From the NCBI GenBank assembly GCA_902546085.1, contig CACCIO010000001.1, positions 92,246 through 156,245 of the forward strand: a DNA stretch of 64,000 nt, read 5' to 3'. A program made the position numbers and the translations under genes. The notes beneath the pieces are model-generated. The model worked only from the letters and a program-made list of their open reading frames with translations. It searched no databases and had not been told where the DNA came from. How positions within the stretch are numbered: position 1 is the stretch's first letter; each line of letters begins with the position of its first letter. Source of the DNA: an uncultured Pelagibacteraceae bacterium. Lineage in GTDB: Bacteria > Pseudomonadota > Alphaproteobacteria > Pelagibacterales > Pelagibacteraceae. This document shows positions 44,203-53,076 of the stretch, one piece after another.

Positions 44203-44670
44203 TTAAATTTTTGTTGGGTTTGGTTGTCCTTTATAAACTTCTTCTGGATCAAATTTTTTTTCTTTTTCAAGAAATTCCATTTCAACTTTTCTTCCGTTAT
44301 CAATTGGTCCCATTGGAATTGATCTGTAAAAACATGATCTATATCCTACATGACAGCTTGCCCCATCACCTATATCAACTGTTAACCAAATAGAGTCTTG
44401 ATCATCATCAATTCTAATTTCAGTAACCTTTTGAGTAAATCCGCTTGTTTTACCTTTATGCCAAATAGCTTTTCTAGATCTGCTATAATAATGCGCTTCT
44501 TTAGTTTCAATTGTCTTTTTTAGAGCTTCCACATTCATGTATCCATGCATTAAAATATCTTTTGTTTTTGAGCACATAGTAATCACAGGAATTAATCCAT
44601 CATTATCAAACTTAGGCGAAAGAAGATTTCCTTCTTCAATATCATAGATATTTTCTCTTTTTTTGAACAT
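44203..44670 (-). CDS. hisI: Phosphoribosyl-AMP cyclohydrolase
   Basis: HisI (155 residues) opens the purine ring of phosphoribosyl-AMP in histidine synthesis. The conserved AHYYSRSRKAIWHKGKTSGF (central SRSRxxxWxKGxTSG) is at about 57-76 and the zinc cysteine/histidine block includes GDGASCHVGYRSCF near 105-118. It is the stand-alone form without the HisE domain. It is divergent from folE (77 bases) and followed by DUF2237. Confidence 0.93.
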   Translation of the reverse strand: MFKKRENIYDIEEGNLLSPKFDNDGLIPVITMCSKTKDILMHGYMNVEALKKTIETKEAHYYSRSRKAIWHKGKTSGFTQKVTEIRIDDDQDSIWLTVDIGDGASCHVGYRSCFYRSIPMGPIDNGRKVEMEFLEKEKKFDPEEVYKGQPNPTKI

Positions 44671-44747
44671 ACGGGGTGATTATTTAGCACATATCTAAAT
44701 ATATTAAATATTTTTAAATTGAGGTATTTGCTGTATAAAAAGGCGCT

Positions 44748-45368
44748 ATGAAATTAGTAAAAGACACAGACAACAACAATTTAGAAACAAAAAAGGTTTC
44801 AGATAAAGAAGCTGAGGAAGCTATCAGAACAATTTTATCTTGGATGGGAGAAGATCCCAAAAGAGAGGGACTGTTGGAAACACCTAAAAGAGTTGTAAAA
44901 GCATTTAAAGAATATTTTCAAGGTTACAATGAGGACGCAAAAAAAGTATTAGATAAAACTTTTGGTGATGTGGAAGGTTATAGCGATATGGTGGTTCAAA
45001 AAAATATTTCAGTACAAAGTCATTGTGAACATCATATGGCTCCAATTATAGGTAAAGCACATGTTGCATATATACCAAATGAGAGAGTTGTAGGATTGAG
45101 TAAAATTGCGAGAGTAGTTGAAATATTTTCAAAAAGATTACAAACACAAGAGAGATTAACAGTTCAGATAGCAAACAGCTTAATGGAAGCGTTAGATGCA
45201 AAAGGCGTAGCTGTAACAATAGATTCAACTCATCAGTGTATGACTATGAGGGGTATAAAAAAAGAACAAGCAACAACTGTAACTAATTTTTACTTAGGTC
45301 AATTCAAAGAAGATCTGAGTTATCAAAATAGATATTTACGATTTATCAGCACTGAGTTAAAAGACTAG
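44748..45368 (+). CDS. folE: GTP cyclohydrolase I
   Basis: FolE (206 residues) makes dihydroneopterin triphosphate, the first step to tetrahydrofolate, which nearly every catabolic enzyme in this window needs. Zinc ligands are visible in SHCEHHMAP near 87-95 and HQCMTMRG near 165-172; KRLQTQERLT near 131-140 is the family signature. One base separates its stop from the GTG of the acuI-like gene, so the two are co-transcribed. Confidence 0.96.
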   Translation: MKLVKDTDNNNLETKKVSDKEAEEAIRTILSWMGEDPKREGLLETPKRVVKAFKEYFQGYNEDAKKVLDKTFGDVEGYSDMVVQKNISVQSHCEHHMAPIIGKAHVAYIPNERVVGLSKIARVVEIFSKRLQTQERLTVQIANSLMEALDAKGVAVTIDSTHQCMTMRGIKKEQATTVTNFYLGQFKEDLSYQNRYLRFISTELKD

Positions 45369-45369
45369 T

Positions 45370-46371
45370 GTGTCTGACCAATTCAAAGCACTGATTCTAA
45401 ATCAAGAAGGTGAAAACTTCTCACGAGAAGTTAAATCAATTGATAAAAGTTTTTTAAAGCATGGAGACGTAACTGTAAAAGTCGATTATTCTGACCTTAA
45501 TTTTAAAGATGGAATGATTTTAAAAAATGGTGGACGATTAGTTAAAGAATTTCCACATATTCCAGGAATAGATTTTTCAGGAAAAGTAATTGAAAGCGAA
45601 AATTCAAAATTCAAAGAAGGAGATGAGGTAATTTTAACTGGATTTAGAGTTGGAGAAATATTTTTTGGAGGATATTCACAAATTGCAAAAGTAAATGCAG
45701 ATTTTTTAGTAAAAAAACCTGATAGCTTAACAACTAAAGAAGCCATGATTTTAGGTACAGCAGGTTTTACATCATTAATGAGTGCTTTTGCAATTCAAGC
45801 AAGGGAAAGTATTTTATTGGGGGAAAAAGTAAATGATGTTTTAGTAACAGGTGCAACAGGAGGAGTTGGCAGTGTAGCAATTATGGCTTTAACTAAAATG
45901 GGATACAACGTTTCTGCTGTAACTGGAAAAGATTCAAAATCGGATTATTTAAAATCATTAGGTGCAAAAAACATTATAAATAGGGCAGAATTTGACAAAG
46001 ATCCACGTCCAATAGACAAAGGTCTATGGGACGGAGTGGTAGATACGGTTGGCGGAAAAATTTTGGCAAATGCAATTGCTCAAACAAAATCGAATGGGAT
46101 CATATCAGTTTGTGGAAATGCAAACAGCAATGAACTTAATACAAACTTATTACCTTTTATGTTGAGAGGTATTAAGGTTTGGGGCATGGACTCTGCTAAT
46201 TGTAGTATAAAAAGAAGAGCTTTCATTTGGGGAGAAGCTAAAAATTTAATTGATTTTGATTTATTGGAAAAATCGGTTTTAACAGTAAGCTTGGAGGAAT
46301 TGATTGAAACTTATCCTAAAATTTTAAAAGGTGAAATTTCTGGAAGAGTATTAGTTGATTTAAATAAATAA
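45370..46371 (+). CDS. acuI: Acrylyl-CoA reductase-like MDR oxidoreductase (AcuI/YhdH)
   Basis: 333 residues, medium-chain dehydrogenase without catalytic zinc ligands. GTG start. DVTVKVDYSDLNFKDGMI near 33-50, HIPGIDFSGKV near 64-74 and the NADPH motif GATGGVGSVA near 156-165 match the YhdH/AcuI branch, whose characterised members reduce acrylyl-CoA to propionyl-CoA. This would detoxify acrylate from DMSP cleavage; a DddP-like gene is 12.5 kb away on the same strand. Other quinone oxidoreductase activities cannot be excluded. It shares its last base with the LysR start. Confidence 0.82.
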   Translation: MSDQFKALILNQEGENFSREVKSIDKSFLKHGDVTVKVDYSDLNFKDGMILKNGGRLVKEFPHIPGIDFSGKVIESENSKFKEGDEVILTGFRVGEIFFGGYSQIAKVNADFLVKKPDSLTTKEAMILGTAGFTSLMSAFAIQARESILLGEKVNDVLVTGATGGVGSVAIMALTKMGYNVSAVTGKDSKSDYLKSLGAKNIINRAEFDKDPRPIDKGLWDGVVDTVGGKILANAIAQTKSNGIISVCGNANSNELNTNLLPFMLRGIKVWGMDSANCSIKRRAFIWGEAKNLIDFDLLEKSVLTVSLEELIETYPKILKGEISGRVLVDLNK

Positions 46372-47258
46372 TGGATTGGGATAAATTAAAAATTTTTCAT
46401 GCTGTAGCAGAAGCTGGTAGCTTTACAAATGCCACTATTAATTTAAACCTAAGCCAATCTGCAATAAGTAGGCAAATCCAATCTTTAGAACAAGATTTAA
46501 AAGTACAGTTGTTTGAAAGACATGCAAGAGGATTAACTCTTACAGAAAATGGAGAATATGTATTTAAAACAGCACATGAAGTTATTACAAAGCTTAAGGA
46601 AGTCGAAACATCGTTAGGTGATCAAAAAAGTAAACCTTCAGGAAAATTAACTATTACAACTGTGAGAAGTTTTGGTACTCACTGGTTAACACCAAGAATT
46701 CAAGAATTTATGAGGTTAAATCCAGAAATTGAGATTGAACTAGTTTTTGATGATAAAGAGTTAGATTTAAGTACTCGGCAAGCTGATATTGGAATTTTCA
46801 TGAGAAGACCAAAACAGCTTAATTATATTCAAAAAAAACTAGTAGATATTAAATACTATATTTATGGATCAAGCAAATACTTAGAAAAAAATGGAATGCC
46901 AAAAACAGTAAATGATTTAAATAAACACAAATTTATTTCATTTGGAAAAGGAGCACCTTCACCAGTCTATAACCCTGATTGGGCTTTAAAAATTGGAATG
47001 CATGATGGAAAGAAAAGAAAATCAATTATGAAAGTAAATAGTGTAAGCGGATTACTATATGGCGTTGAGTCAGGGGTAGGCTTAGCTGCACTACCAGAAT
47101 ATTTGGTATCAAATTCTGCAAACATAATCAAAGTCCTACCTAAAGTAGAGGGACCTATAACTGAGGCACACTTCGTTTACCCTCAATCACTTAAAAATAC
47201 AGCTAGAGTTCAAGCTTTCAGAAACTTCCTATTCAGTAAAATAGGCGACTGGAAGTAA
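46371..47258 (+). CDS. LysR-family transcriptional regulator
   Basis: 295 residues: winged helix-turn-helix at about 1-60 (AVAEAGSFTNATINLNLSQSAISRQI in part: SQSAISRQI recognition helix near 28-36) and a type 2 periplasmic-binding effector domain from about 90. It is coupled to the acuI-like gene by a one-base overlap, an arrangement often seen for regulators of the operon they belong to. Inducer unknown; an acrylate- or propionate-related effector would be an inference from context. Confidence 0.9.
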   Translation: MDWDKLKIFHAVAEAGSFTNATINLNLSQSAISRQIQSLEQDLKVQLFERHARGLTLTENGEYVFKTAHEVITKLKEVETSLGDQKSKPSGKLTITTVRSFGTHWLTPRIQEFMRLNPEIEIELVFDDKELDLSTRQADIGIFMRRPKQLNYIQKKLVDIKYYIYGSSKYLEKNGMPKTVNDLNKHKFISFGKGAPSPVYNPDWALKIGMHDGKKRKSIMKVNSVSGLLYGVESGVGLAALPEYLVSNSANIIKVLPKVEGPITEAHFVYPQSLKNTARVQAFRNFLFSKIGDWK

Positions 47259-47315
47259 ATATTTAATTAAAAATATATCCAAATAATACTTGTAAAATGC
47301 GACATTATATGCGAT

Positions 47316-47346
47316 TGATAATCATTCGCATTGAGAATAATTCTCA
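47316..47346 (+). promoter_or_regulatory. Two adjacent Fur-like 7-1-7 boxes upstream of the iron transporter
   Basis: 47316-47330 reads TGATAATCATTCGCA and 47332-47346 reads TGAGAATAATTCTCA, the latter a perfect dyad around one central base. Both follow the 7-1-7 Fur pattern TGATAAT-N-ATTATCA with two changes each, one base apart, 34 bases before the futA start. Iron-repressed transcription is the natural reading. Confidence 0.7.
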
Positions 47347-47380
47347 TTCGCAAACAACTTAGGGTAAAGATAAGGACAAA

Positions 47381-48409
47381 ATGAAAAAAGTAACACTTTT
47401 GGCATTATTTGCATCTTTAATAGTTTCATCTGTTGTAACTGCTAATGAAGTAAATATTTTCAATGCCAGACACTATAAAGCTGATAACGAACTTTATAAC
47501 AAATTTACTAAAAAGACTGGAATTAAAGTAAATTTAATAAACGGAAAAGCTGGTGCATTAGAAAAAAGAATTTTAGAGGAGGGGGCTGACTCTTCAGCAG
47601 ATCTTTATATTACTGCTGATGCAGGTAGATGTGGAGCATTTAAGGCTAAAGGAATGACACAAAGTGGTCTAGTGTCTCCAACAATTAAATCATCAGTTCC
47701 AAAAAGTTTTAGAACTACACACTGGGTAGGAGTAGCTAAAAGAGCTAGAATAATTTATTACTCACCAGAGAGAGTAACTGGAGCTGAATTATCAGGACTT
47801 ACCTACGAAGGCTTAGCTGATCCAAAATGGAAAGGCAGATTAGTAATTAGAAAATCAAGCAATATTTATAATAAGTCACTGGTAGCGTCACTAATTGAAA
47901 ATAATGGCAAGAAGGCCGCTGCAGAATGGTCTAAAGGAGTGGTTGCAAATATGGCAAGAACACCAAAAGGAAATGATAGAGCCCAAATTATGGCAGTTGC
48001 AGCTGGAGAAGCTGATATTGCTGTAGCTAATACATACTACTTAGCACTTATGTTATCTGGTAACAAAGGAGCAGAACAACAATCTGCTGCAAAAAAAGTC
48101 AAAGCATTTTTTCCTAATCAAAATGATAGAGGAACACATATGAATATTAGTTGTGCGGCTTTAGTTAAAGGAGCACCTAATAAAGCAAATGCAATTGCAC
48201 TTGTAGACTTCTTGTTGTCACCAGAAGCTCAAGAACATTTTACAAACAACACTTTTGAGTTTCCAATGATAGCTGGTGTATCTCCAAATCCATTAGTAGT
48301 AAATAATTTAGGATTAGATTTTAAACAGGATCTAACAACTAAAGTTTCAAGCTATGGAAAAAATCAGGCAGCAGCATTAGAGGTAATGACAGCTGCCGGG
48401 TGGAAGTAA
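47381..48409 (+). CDS. futA: Ferric iron ABC transporter substrate-binding protein (FutA/FbpA)
   Basis: A 342-residue periplasmic protein with signal peptide MKKVTLLALFASLIVSSVVTA (split near residue 21-22). FNARHYKADNELYNKF near 26-41 and ANTYYLALML near 215-224 supply the tyrosines that bind Fe(III) in this family. It begins a Fur-box-preceded operon with a small Cys protein, permease and ATPase. Its gene is separated from the permease gene by a long hairpin. Confidence 0.92.
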   Translation: MKKVTLLALFASLIVSSVVTANEVNIFNARHYKADNELYNKFTKKTGIKVNLINGKAGALEKRILEEGADSSADLYITADAGRCGAFKAKGMTQSGLVSPTIKSSVPKSFRTTHWVGVAKRARIIYYSPERVTGAELSGLTYEGLADPKWKGRLVIRKSSNIYNKSLVASLIENNGKKAAAEWSKGVVANMARTPKGNDRAQIMAVAAGEADIAVANTYYLALMLSGNKGAEQQSAAKKVKAFFPNQNDRGTHMNISCAALVKGAPNKANAIALVDFLLSPEAQEHFTNNTFEFPMIAGVSPNPLVVNNLGLDFKQDLTTKVSSYGKNQAAALEVMTAAGWK

Positions 48410-48416
48410 GGAACAA

Positions 48417-48611
48417 GTGAGAAAAAATTTATTTGATTTTAATTTAAGTATTTTTCAAAAAAATAGTAGTTCACTCGAAGGTCAGATAACTTGTGAACCG
48501 TGTTTGTCTGAGTGTGAAAAAATTAAAAGAAAAATAAATAATAGAAAATTATCAGAGATCAAAAATAATGATATTGATCATGTCATTAATGTTTTTGGTT
48601 CAAAAGATTAA
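48417..48611 (+). CDS. Small cysteine-containing protein in the iron operon, 64 residues
   Basis: GTG start 7 bases after futA. The protein is soluble, basic, with CEPCLSEC at about 26-33, three cysteines in eight residues, followed by a helical ending DHVINVFGSKD. The cysteine cluster could bind metal or act in redox. No family recognised. The coordinate, ribosome site (GGAACAAGTG) and position between futA and its permease make it likely to be expressed with iron uptake. Confidence 0.6.
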   Translation: MRKNLFDFNLSIFQKNSSSLEGQITCEPCLSECEKIKRKINNRKLSEIKNNDIDHVINVFGSKD

Positions 48612-48620
48612 TTTTCAAAA

Positions 48621-48669
48621 AGTGAACATAACTCAATAGTTATTTACCCTACTATTGATTATGTTCACT
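48621..48669 (+). terminator. Long hairpin between futA/small gene and the permease gene
   Basis: Arms of 19 paired bases with a single bulge: AGTGAACATAA (48621-48631) with TTATGTTCACT (48659-48669), and TCAATAGT (48633-48640) with ACTATTGA (48651-48658); loop of 10. No T-run follows, so it may attenuate, be an RNase-processing block protecting the futA end, or act as both. It starts 10 bases after the small gene stop. Confidence 0.7.
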
Positions 48670-48685
48670 GAAACAAAAGGGTAAA

Positions 48686-50314
48686 ATGTATTTTAGTAAG
48701 ATAAATATTTGGTTTTTGTTTTCTTTATTGGTATCAATTTTTGTTGCTATACCAATTATAACTGTATTTACTAGTTTTTTTGAGGATACATCGAATTATT
48801 ATCAAATTCTAAAAGATACTTTTTTGTTTGAATATATTTTTAATTCAATAATTTTGCTTGTTGGTGTCTTAGTTTTAACTTTTTTTATTGGAACTAGTAC
48901 AGCTTATTTAGTTTCTTTTTATAAATTCCCTTTAAGTAATTTTTTTAAATGGGCTCTGATATTATCTTTTGCAGTACCTCCATACATTTATGCGTATTCC
49001 TTAACAGCTTTCTTTGAAAATTATGGAACTTTATATTCGATATTAAAAAATTTATTCGGAGAAGCAAATTATAACCAAAGCATCCCAAAGTTTGATGGTT
49101 TAATAGGTGCTGTACTTTCTCTATCTTTTTCACTATTTGCTTATGTTTATATTCTCTCAAGAGCATCATTCCAGTATCAATCTCAAAATCTAATTGATTT
49201 AGGTAGAAATTTAGGATTTTCTAAAATGAAGTCTTTTTACTCTTTAATATTGCCAGCAGCCAGACCTGCAATCGTTGCAGGCCTTTCTTTAGTAGCAATG
49301 GAAACTTTAGCTGAATTTGGAGCTGTTGATTTCTTTTCTATAAATACCTTAACTACGGGTATTTACAATTCTTGGATAACGTTTGATGATTTAGCTTTCT
49401 CAAACAGAATATCTTTTTTTCTTCTTTTATTTATTTTTGCAGTATTCATTTTAGAAAATTTATCCAGAAAAAAGGCAAGGTATCATTCAAATACAAAAGG
49501 TGGATTTAAACAAAAAGAAAAAATTCAACTTTCAGGAGCAAAAGCTTTTTATGCATTTTCAATTTGTTTTGTTGTTTTCTTTTTAAGTTTTTTATTTCCA
49601 CTAAGTCAAATGTTATATTGGACTTTTAAGTTTCCAGAAAATCTTTTTGATATACCGGTCATTACCTTGACATTAAATACACTTTACTTGGTGTTATTAT
49701 CGAGTTTAGTTTTAATAACTTTTTCTTTAATTTCTAATTATGGAAATAGAGTTTCAAAAAACAAAACCTTAAATACTTTGTCTACTTTATCTATTTCAGG
49801 TTATGCTATTCCAGGAGTAATCTTAGCTGTAGCTTTTATAACTTTTATAGCCTGGTTTGATGACAACGTAGTTAAAGCATTAGGCTTTTTATCTGTTAAA
49901 AAAATATTTATTGGTTCTATTCTTGGTTTGGTTCTTGTTTATTTTATTAGGTTCTATTCTTTAGCCTTTAATGGAATAAAATCTGGATACGAAAAAATAA
50001 ATATTTCAGTTGATGAAAGTTCATACTTACTTGGTTATTCTAAAAAAAAGACTTTCATAAATATTCATTTACCTTTCTTAAGAAAATCTCTTTTATTTGT
50101 GGGAATTCTAATTTCTTTAGAAATAATAAGAGAATTACCGATCACCTTGATTTTAAGACCTTTTAATTTTGAAACATTCGCAACTATGGCATATGTATCT
50201 GCCTCGGAAGACTTGCTAGAAGCTGCTGCTGTACCTTCATTATTTTTAATTCTTATTGCAAGTTTTTTTATAATGCTTACATCTAAATATATTCTGAGGG
50301 ATAATGAGCAATAG
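48686..50314 (+). CDS. futB: Ferric iron ABC transporter permease (FutB/FbpB)
   Basis: A 542-residue fused permease with two sets of about six helices, as in FbpB. Two EAA-type loops are visible: LIDLGRNLGFSKMKSFYSLILP near 170-191 and VDESSYLLGYSKKKTF near 444-459. It translocates Fe(III) across the inner membrane with FutA and FutC. Its stop overlaps the ATPase gene by 11 bases. Confidence 0.92.
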   Translation: MYFSKINIWFLFSLLVSIFVAIPIITVFTSFFEDTSNYYQILKDTFLFEYIFNSIILLVGVLVLTFFIGTSTAYLVSFYKFPLSNFFKWALILSFAVPPYIYAYSLTAFFENYGTLYSILKNLFGEANYNQSIPKFDGLIGAVLSLSFSLFAYVYILSRASFQYQSQNLIDLGRNLGFSKMKSFYSLILPAARPAIVAGLSLVAMETLAEFGAVDFFSINTLTTGIYNSWITFDDLAFSNRISFFLLLFIFAVFILENLSRKKARYHSNTKGGFKQKEKIQLSGAKAFYAFSICFVVFFLSFLFPLSQMLYWTFKFPENLFDIPVITLTLNTLYLVLLSSLVLITFSLISNYGNRVSKNKTLNTLSTLSISGYAIPGVILAVAFITFIAWFDDNVVKALGFLSVKKIFIGSILGLVLVYFIRFYSLAFNGIKSGYEKINISVDESSYLLGYSKKKTFINIHLPFLRKSLLFVGILISLEIIRELPITLILRPFNFETFATMAYVSASEDLLEAAAVPSLFLILIASFFIMLTSKYILRDNEQ

Positions 50315-51365
50315 CTATTTAGAGATAAAAAATGTTGATTTTACAATAAGCGGGAAGACTAAAGTCAAGAATGCATCTTTTGTAATTGAAAACGAGGGAG
50401 ATACTTTATGTATTTTAGGTCCATCAGGAATTGGAAAGACAACAATACTTAGAACTATTGCTGGCCTAGAAAAAATTGAAAAAGGTACAATTAAACTAAA
50501 CGGTAAAATATTATCCTCCAAAGACCAAAATGTAGAGCCTGAGGATCGAAATATATCCTTAGCTTTTCAAGATAACAGTTTGTTTCCACATTACACAGTT
50601 GAAAAAAATATTTTATTAGGTGCTGAGAGAAATCAGGGAAAAAGAAAAAAAAAACTCAGCTTTAAGGAGATAGTAGATTTTCTTCACATAGAACAAATTT
50701 TAACAAAATACCCACATGAAATTAGTGCTGGAGAAGCGCAAAGAGCTTCACTTGCTAGATCACTTTTAACACAACCTGATCTTTTGCTTTTAGATGAGCC
50801 ATTATCAAACGTTGACCAAAGTTTTAAAGAGGAGATACAAGTAAAATTAAAAAAAATATTAAGTAAATTGAAGATTACAACGATAATAGTGACTCACGAC
50901 TCTTACGAAGCTTTTTACCTTGGCCACAAATGTGCAATTGTATTAGATGGTCAAATTAAACAGTTTGACGATCCTTATAATGTTTATCATTTTCCAAACT
51001 CTGAAGAAGTAGTTAATTTTTTAAATAGAGGTATTTTAATTCCTGCAAAAGTTACAGGAGAAAATTCATTAGAAAACGAAGACCTAGGAACAATTAAAGG
51101 CAATTTCATTAAGCATTATCCAAAAGGATCAAGTGTAAAATTATTATTACAGCCAGAAGATCTTGAGCATGATGATAAGAGTAATCTAAAATTGGAGGTA
51201 GTTGATAGAAAATTTAGAGGTACAAACTTTATTTACACTCTAAAAACTAACAGTGATTTATTAATACCTGTTTTTGTTCATTCCCATCATGAACATCAAC
51301 ATGAAGCTGATGAGAAGTTTGGAATTAAAAGACCGATTCATATTGATCACATAGTTTGTTTTTAA
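50304..51365 (+). CDS. futC: Ferric iron ABC transporter ATPase (FutC/FbpC)
   Basis: 353 residues. Walker A GPSGIGKTT at 39-47, signature ISAGEAQR at 140-147 in place of LSGGQQQR, Walker B LLLLDEPLS at 160-168, H-loop VTHDSYEAF near 200. The C-terminal TOBE-like domain ends with a histidine-rich stretch HSHHEHQHEAD near 328-338. The changed signature still has the key Ser-x-Gly-x-Q/E pattern in part, so activity is probable. It closes the iron operon; azlC follows 12 bases later. Confidence 0.92.
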   Translation: MSNSYLEIKNVDFTISGKTKVKNASFVIENEGDTLCILGPSGIGKTTILRTIAGLEKIEKGTIKLNGKILSSKDQNVEPEDRNISLAFQDNSLFPHYTVEKNILLGAERNQGKRKKKLSFKEIVDFLHIEQILTKYPHEISAGEAQRASLARSLLTQPDLLLLDEPLSNVDQSFKEEIQVKLKKILSKLKITTIIVTHDSYEAFYLGHKCAIVLDGQIKQFDDPYNVYHFPNSEEVVNFLNRGILIPAKVTGENSLENEDLGTIKGNFIKHYPKGSSVKLLLQPEDLEHDDKSNLKLEVVDRKFRGTNFIYTLKTNSDLLIPVFVHSHHEHQHEADEKFGIKRPIHIDHIVCF

Positions 51366-51377
51366 TAAAACAAGCGA

Positions 51378-52064
51378 ATGCTTTCAAAAAAACAATTATT
51401 TACCAGAGGTATGCTGGATATTTCTCCGCATATGTTGTCAGTAATTCCATTTGGGATTATTTGTGGAGCTATCGGAGTTGAACTAGGTTTTAATCCTTAT
51501 TTAGTCTATGCAATGTCCTTCATTATATTTGGAGGTGCTTCGCAAATAGTTTTTTTGCAGCTTTTATCTGGAGGTGCGTCGAGTTTGGTTGCTGTCACTT
51601 CTGTTGGTATTATTAATTCTCGTCATTTATTATATGGAGCAGTTTTATCTGAATATTTGGATAAATTATCTTTAATTAAAAAATTATTAATATCATATGT
51701 AATAGTTGACCAGGGCTTTGCAGAGTCAAATAAATTTTTTAAAAAAAATAGATCCGAAGAATATTTGCATTATCATTTAATAGGAACTGGGTGTACGATG
51801 TGGGTTTGTTGGCAAATCGCTACACTTTCAGGAATTATTTTGGGATCATTTGTTCCTGAAGAACTTGGATTAAAATTTGCAATCCCTCTTACATTTATTG
51901 CTATTGTTGTTCAAGATTTAAAAAAAATTGATCATGTGATTGTAATGATCACTTGTGGTTTAAGCTCATTGTTATTCTTTGAAGCCCCATTTAAATCTTA
52001 TATAATTATTTCACCAGTTATTGCTTTATTTGTAGCTTGGTTATTATTGAGGTTAAAAAAGTGA
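51378..52064 (+). CDS. azlC: AzlC-family amino-acid exporter large subunit
   Basis: 228 residues with about seven hydrophobic segments. IPFGIICGAIGVELGF near 23-38 and IFGGASQIVFLQLLSGGAS near 50-68 are AzlC hallmarks, and INSRHLLYGA near 79-88 is typical. AzlCD exports branched-chain or other amino acids. The gene overlaps azlD by four bases (GTGA). It lies 12 bases after futC, so it may be read through from the iron operon. Confidence 0.9.
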   Translation: MLSKKQLFTRGMLDISPHMLSVIPFGIICGAIGVELGFNPYLVYAMSFIIFGGASQIVFLQLLSGGASSLVAVTSVGIINSRHLLYGAVLSEYLDKLSLIKKLLISYVIVDQGFAESNKFFKKNRSEEYLHYHLIGTGCTMWVCWQIATLSGIILGSFVPEELGLKFAIPLTFIAIVVQDLKKIDHVIVMITCGLSSLLFFEAPFKSYIIISPVIALFVAWLLLRLKK

Positions 52065-52378
52065 CTTTAGTATCAATCATCTTTGCTGGTATATTAACTT
52101 ACTTCACTAGAATGACTATGGTTGCATTAATCAGTAGAGATATGTTGGGAGATAAAGTCAAAGCTGTATTAGAATATGTTCCATCTGCAGTATTCCCAGC
52201 CATAATATTTCCTGGAATATTTATAAATGATTTTGGAACTTTTATAGAAATGAACGATCCAAAAATTTTTGGAGCATTAGTTGCAGTTATTGTGGGTTAT
52301 TTTTCAAAAAATATTATTGCAACTATTTTAGCAGGATTAGTTTCTTATTGGTTTTTAATTTTTGTTATTTTTAGCTAG
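52061..52378 (+). CDS. azlD: AzlD-family amino-acid exporter small subunit
   Basis: 105 residues from GTG 52061, which overlaps the azlC stop (GTGA); a TTG eight codons upstream lies inside azlC and is less likely. Three to four membrane segments; ILTYFTRMTMVAL near 11-23, VLEYVPSAVFPAIIFPGI near 43-60. It forms the exporter with AzlC. The 3' end overlaps the convergent hydrolase gene by 8 bases. Confidence 0.86.
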   Translation: MTLVSIIFAGILTYFTRMTMVALISRDMLGDKVKAVLEYVPSAVFPAIIFPGIFINDFGTFIEMNDPKIFGALVAVIVGYFSKNIIATILAGLVSYWFLIFVIFS

Positions 52379-53054
52379 CACCTAACTTAATATTACTTCT
52401 AATATTGCTATCCATTAACTTAGGTTTAGATAAATTAAGATTTGACATTATCTCAGCATATTCATCAGCGTTATTAACTTGAAGTCTTGGATTTGATTTT
52501 TTTTCATTTCCAATAGTACTAACGAGTTTCCCGTTATAATCATGTCCTGGATAAAGCAAAGTATCATCAGGTAATTTAAGTAGTTTATTAAATAAAGAAT
52601 TATAAGCATCTTTTGAGCTACCATTTTGAAAATCTGTCCTACCTGTACCATTAATTAACAATGTATCACCTGAAAACAAATATTTATCCATCAAAAAACT
52701 ATAACTATCTGAAGTATGACCAGGTGTATACATTGCTTTAATTTCAATTTGATCAATTTTAATTATTTCTTCATCTTTTACTTTGACTTCTACTGCATCA
52801 GCAGGAGTGTGTTCTCCCATGATTGTAGAGCAATTTGTAACTTTTTTTAATTTTGAAGCACCTGTTATGTGATCTGCATGAATATGTGTATCAATTACTT
52901 TTACAAGTTTAAGATCTAATTCATTTAGTAAAGTTATATAGCTATCAACATTTTCAATAACTGGATCAATAATTACTGCTTCGCGACCTTTTGCCGATGC
53001 AATTAAATAAGTGTAAGTAGACGATTTTTGATCAAATACTTGTTTAAAAATCAT
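52371..53054 (-). CDS. Persulfide dioxygenase-like metallo-beta-lactamase-fold hydrolase
   Basis: 227 residues. THIHADHITG near 56-65 is the HxHxDH motif; further ligands in YTPGHTSDS and FSGDTLLINGTGRTDFQNG (GRTDF is typical of ETHE1/Blh), and LYPGHDYNG near 165-173. The opening FDQKSSTYTYLIA also matches ETHE1, which oxidises glutathione persulfide to sulfite. A glyoxalase II function is less likely. It would suit handling of sulfane sulfur in the cytosol. Confidence 0.86.
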   Translation of the reverse strand: MIFKQVFDQKSSTYTYLIASAKGREAVIIDPVIENVDSYITLLNELDLKLVKVIDTHIHADHITGASKLKKVTNCSTIMGEHTPADAVEVKVKDEEIIKIDQIEIKAMYTPGHTSDSYSFLMDKYLFSGDTLLINGTGRTDFQNGSSKDAYNSLFNKLLKLPDDTLLYPGHDYNGKLVSTIGNEKKSNPRLQVNNADEYAEIMSNLNLSKPKLMDSNIRSNIKLGAS

Positions 53055-53076
53055 TTTTCATTAGTATCAAATTATT

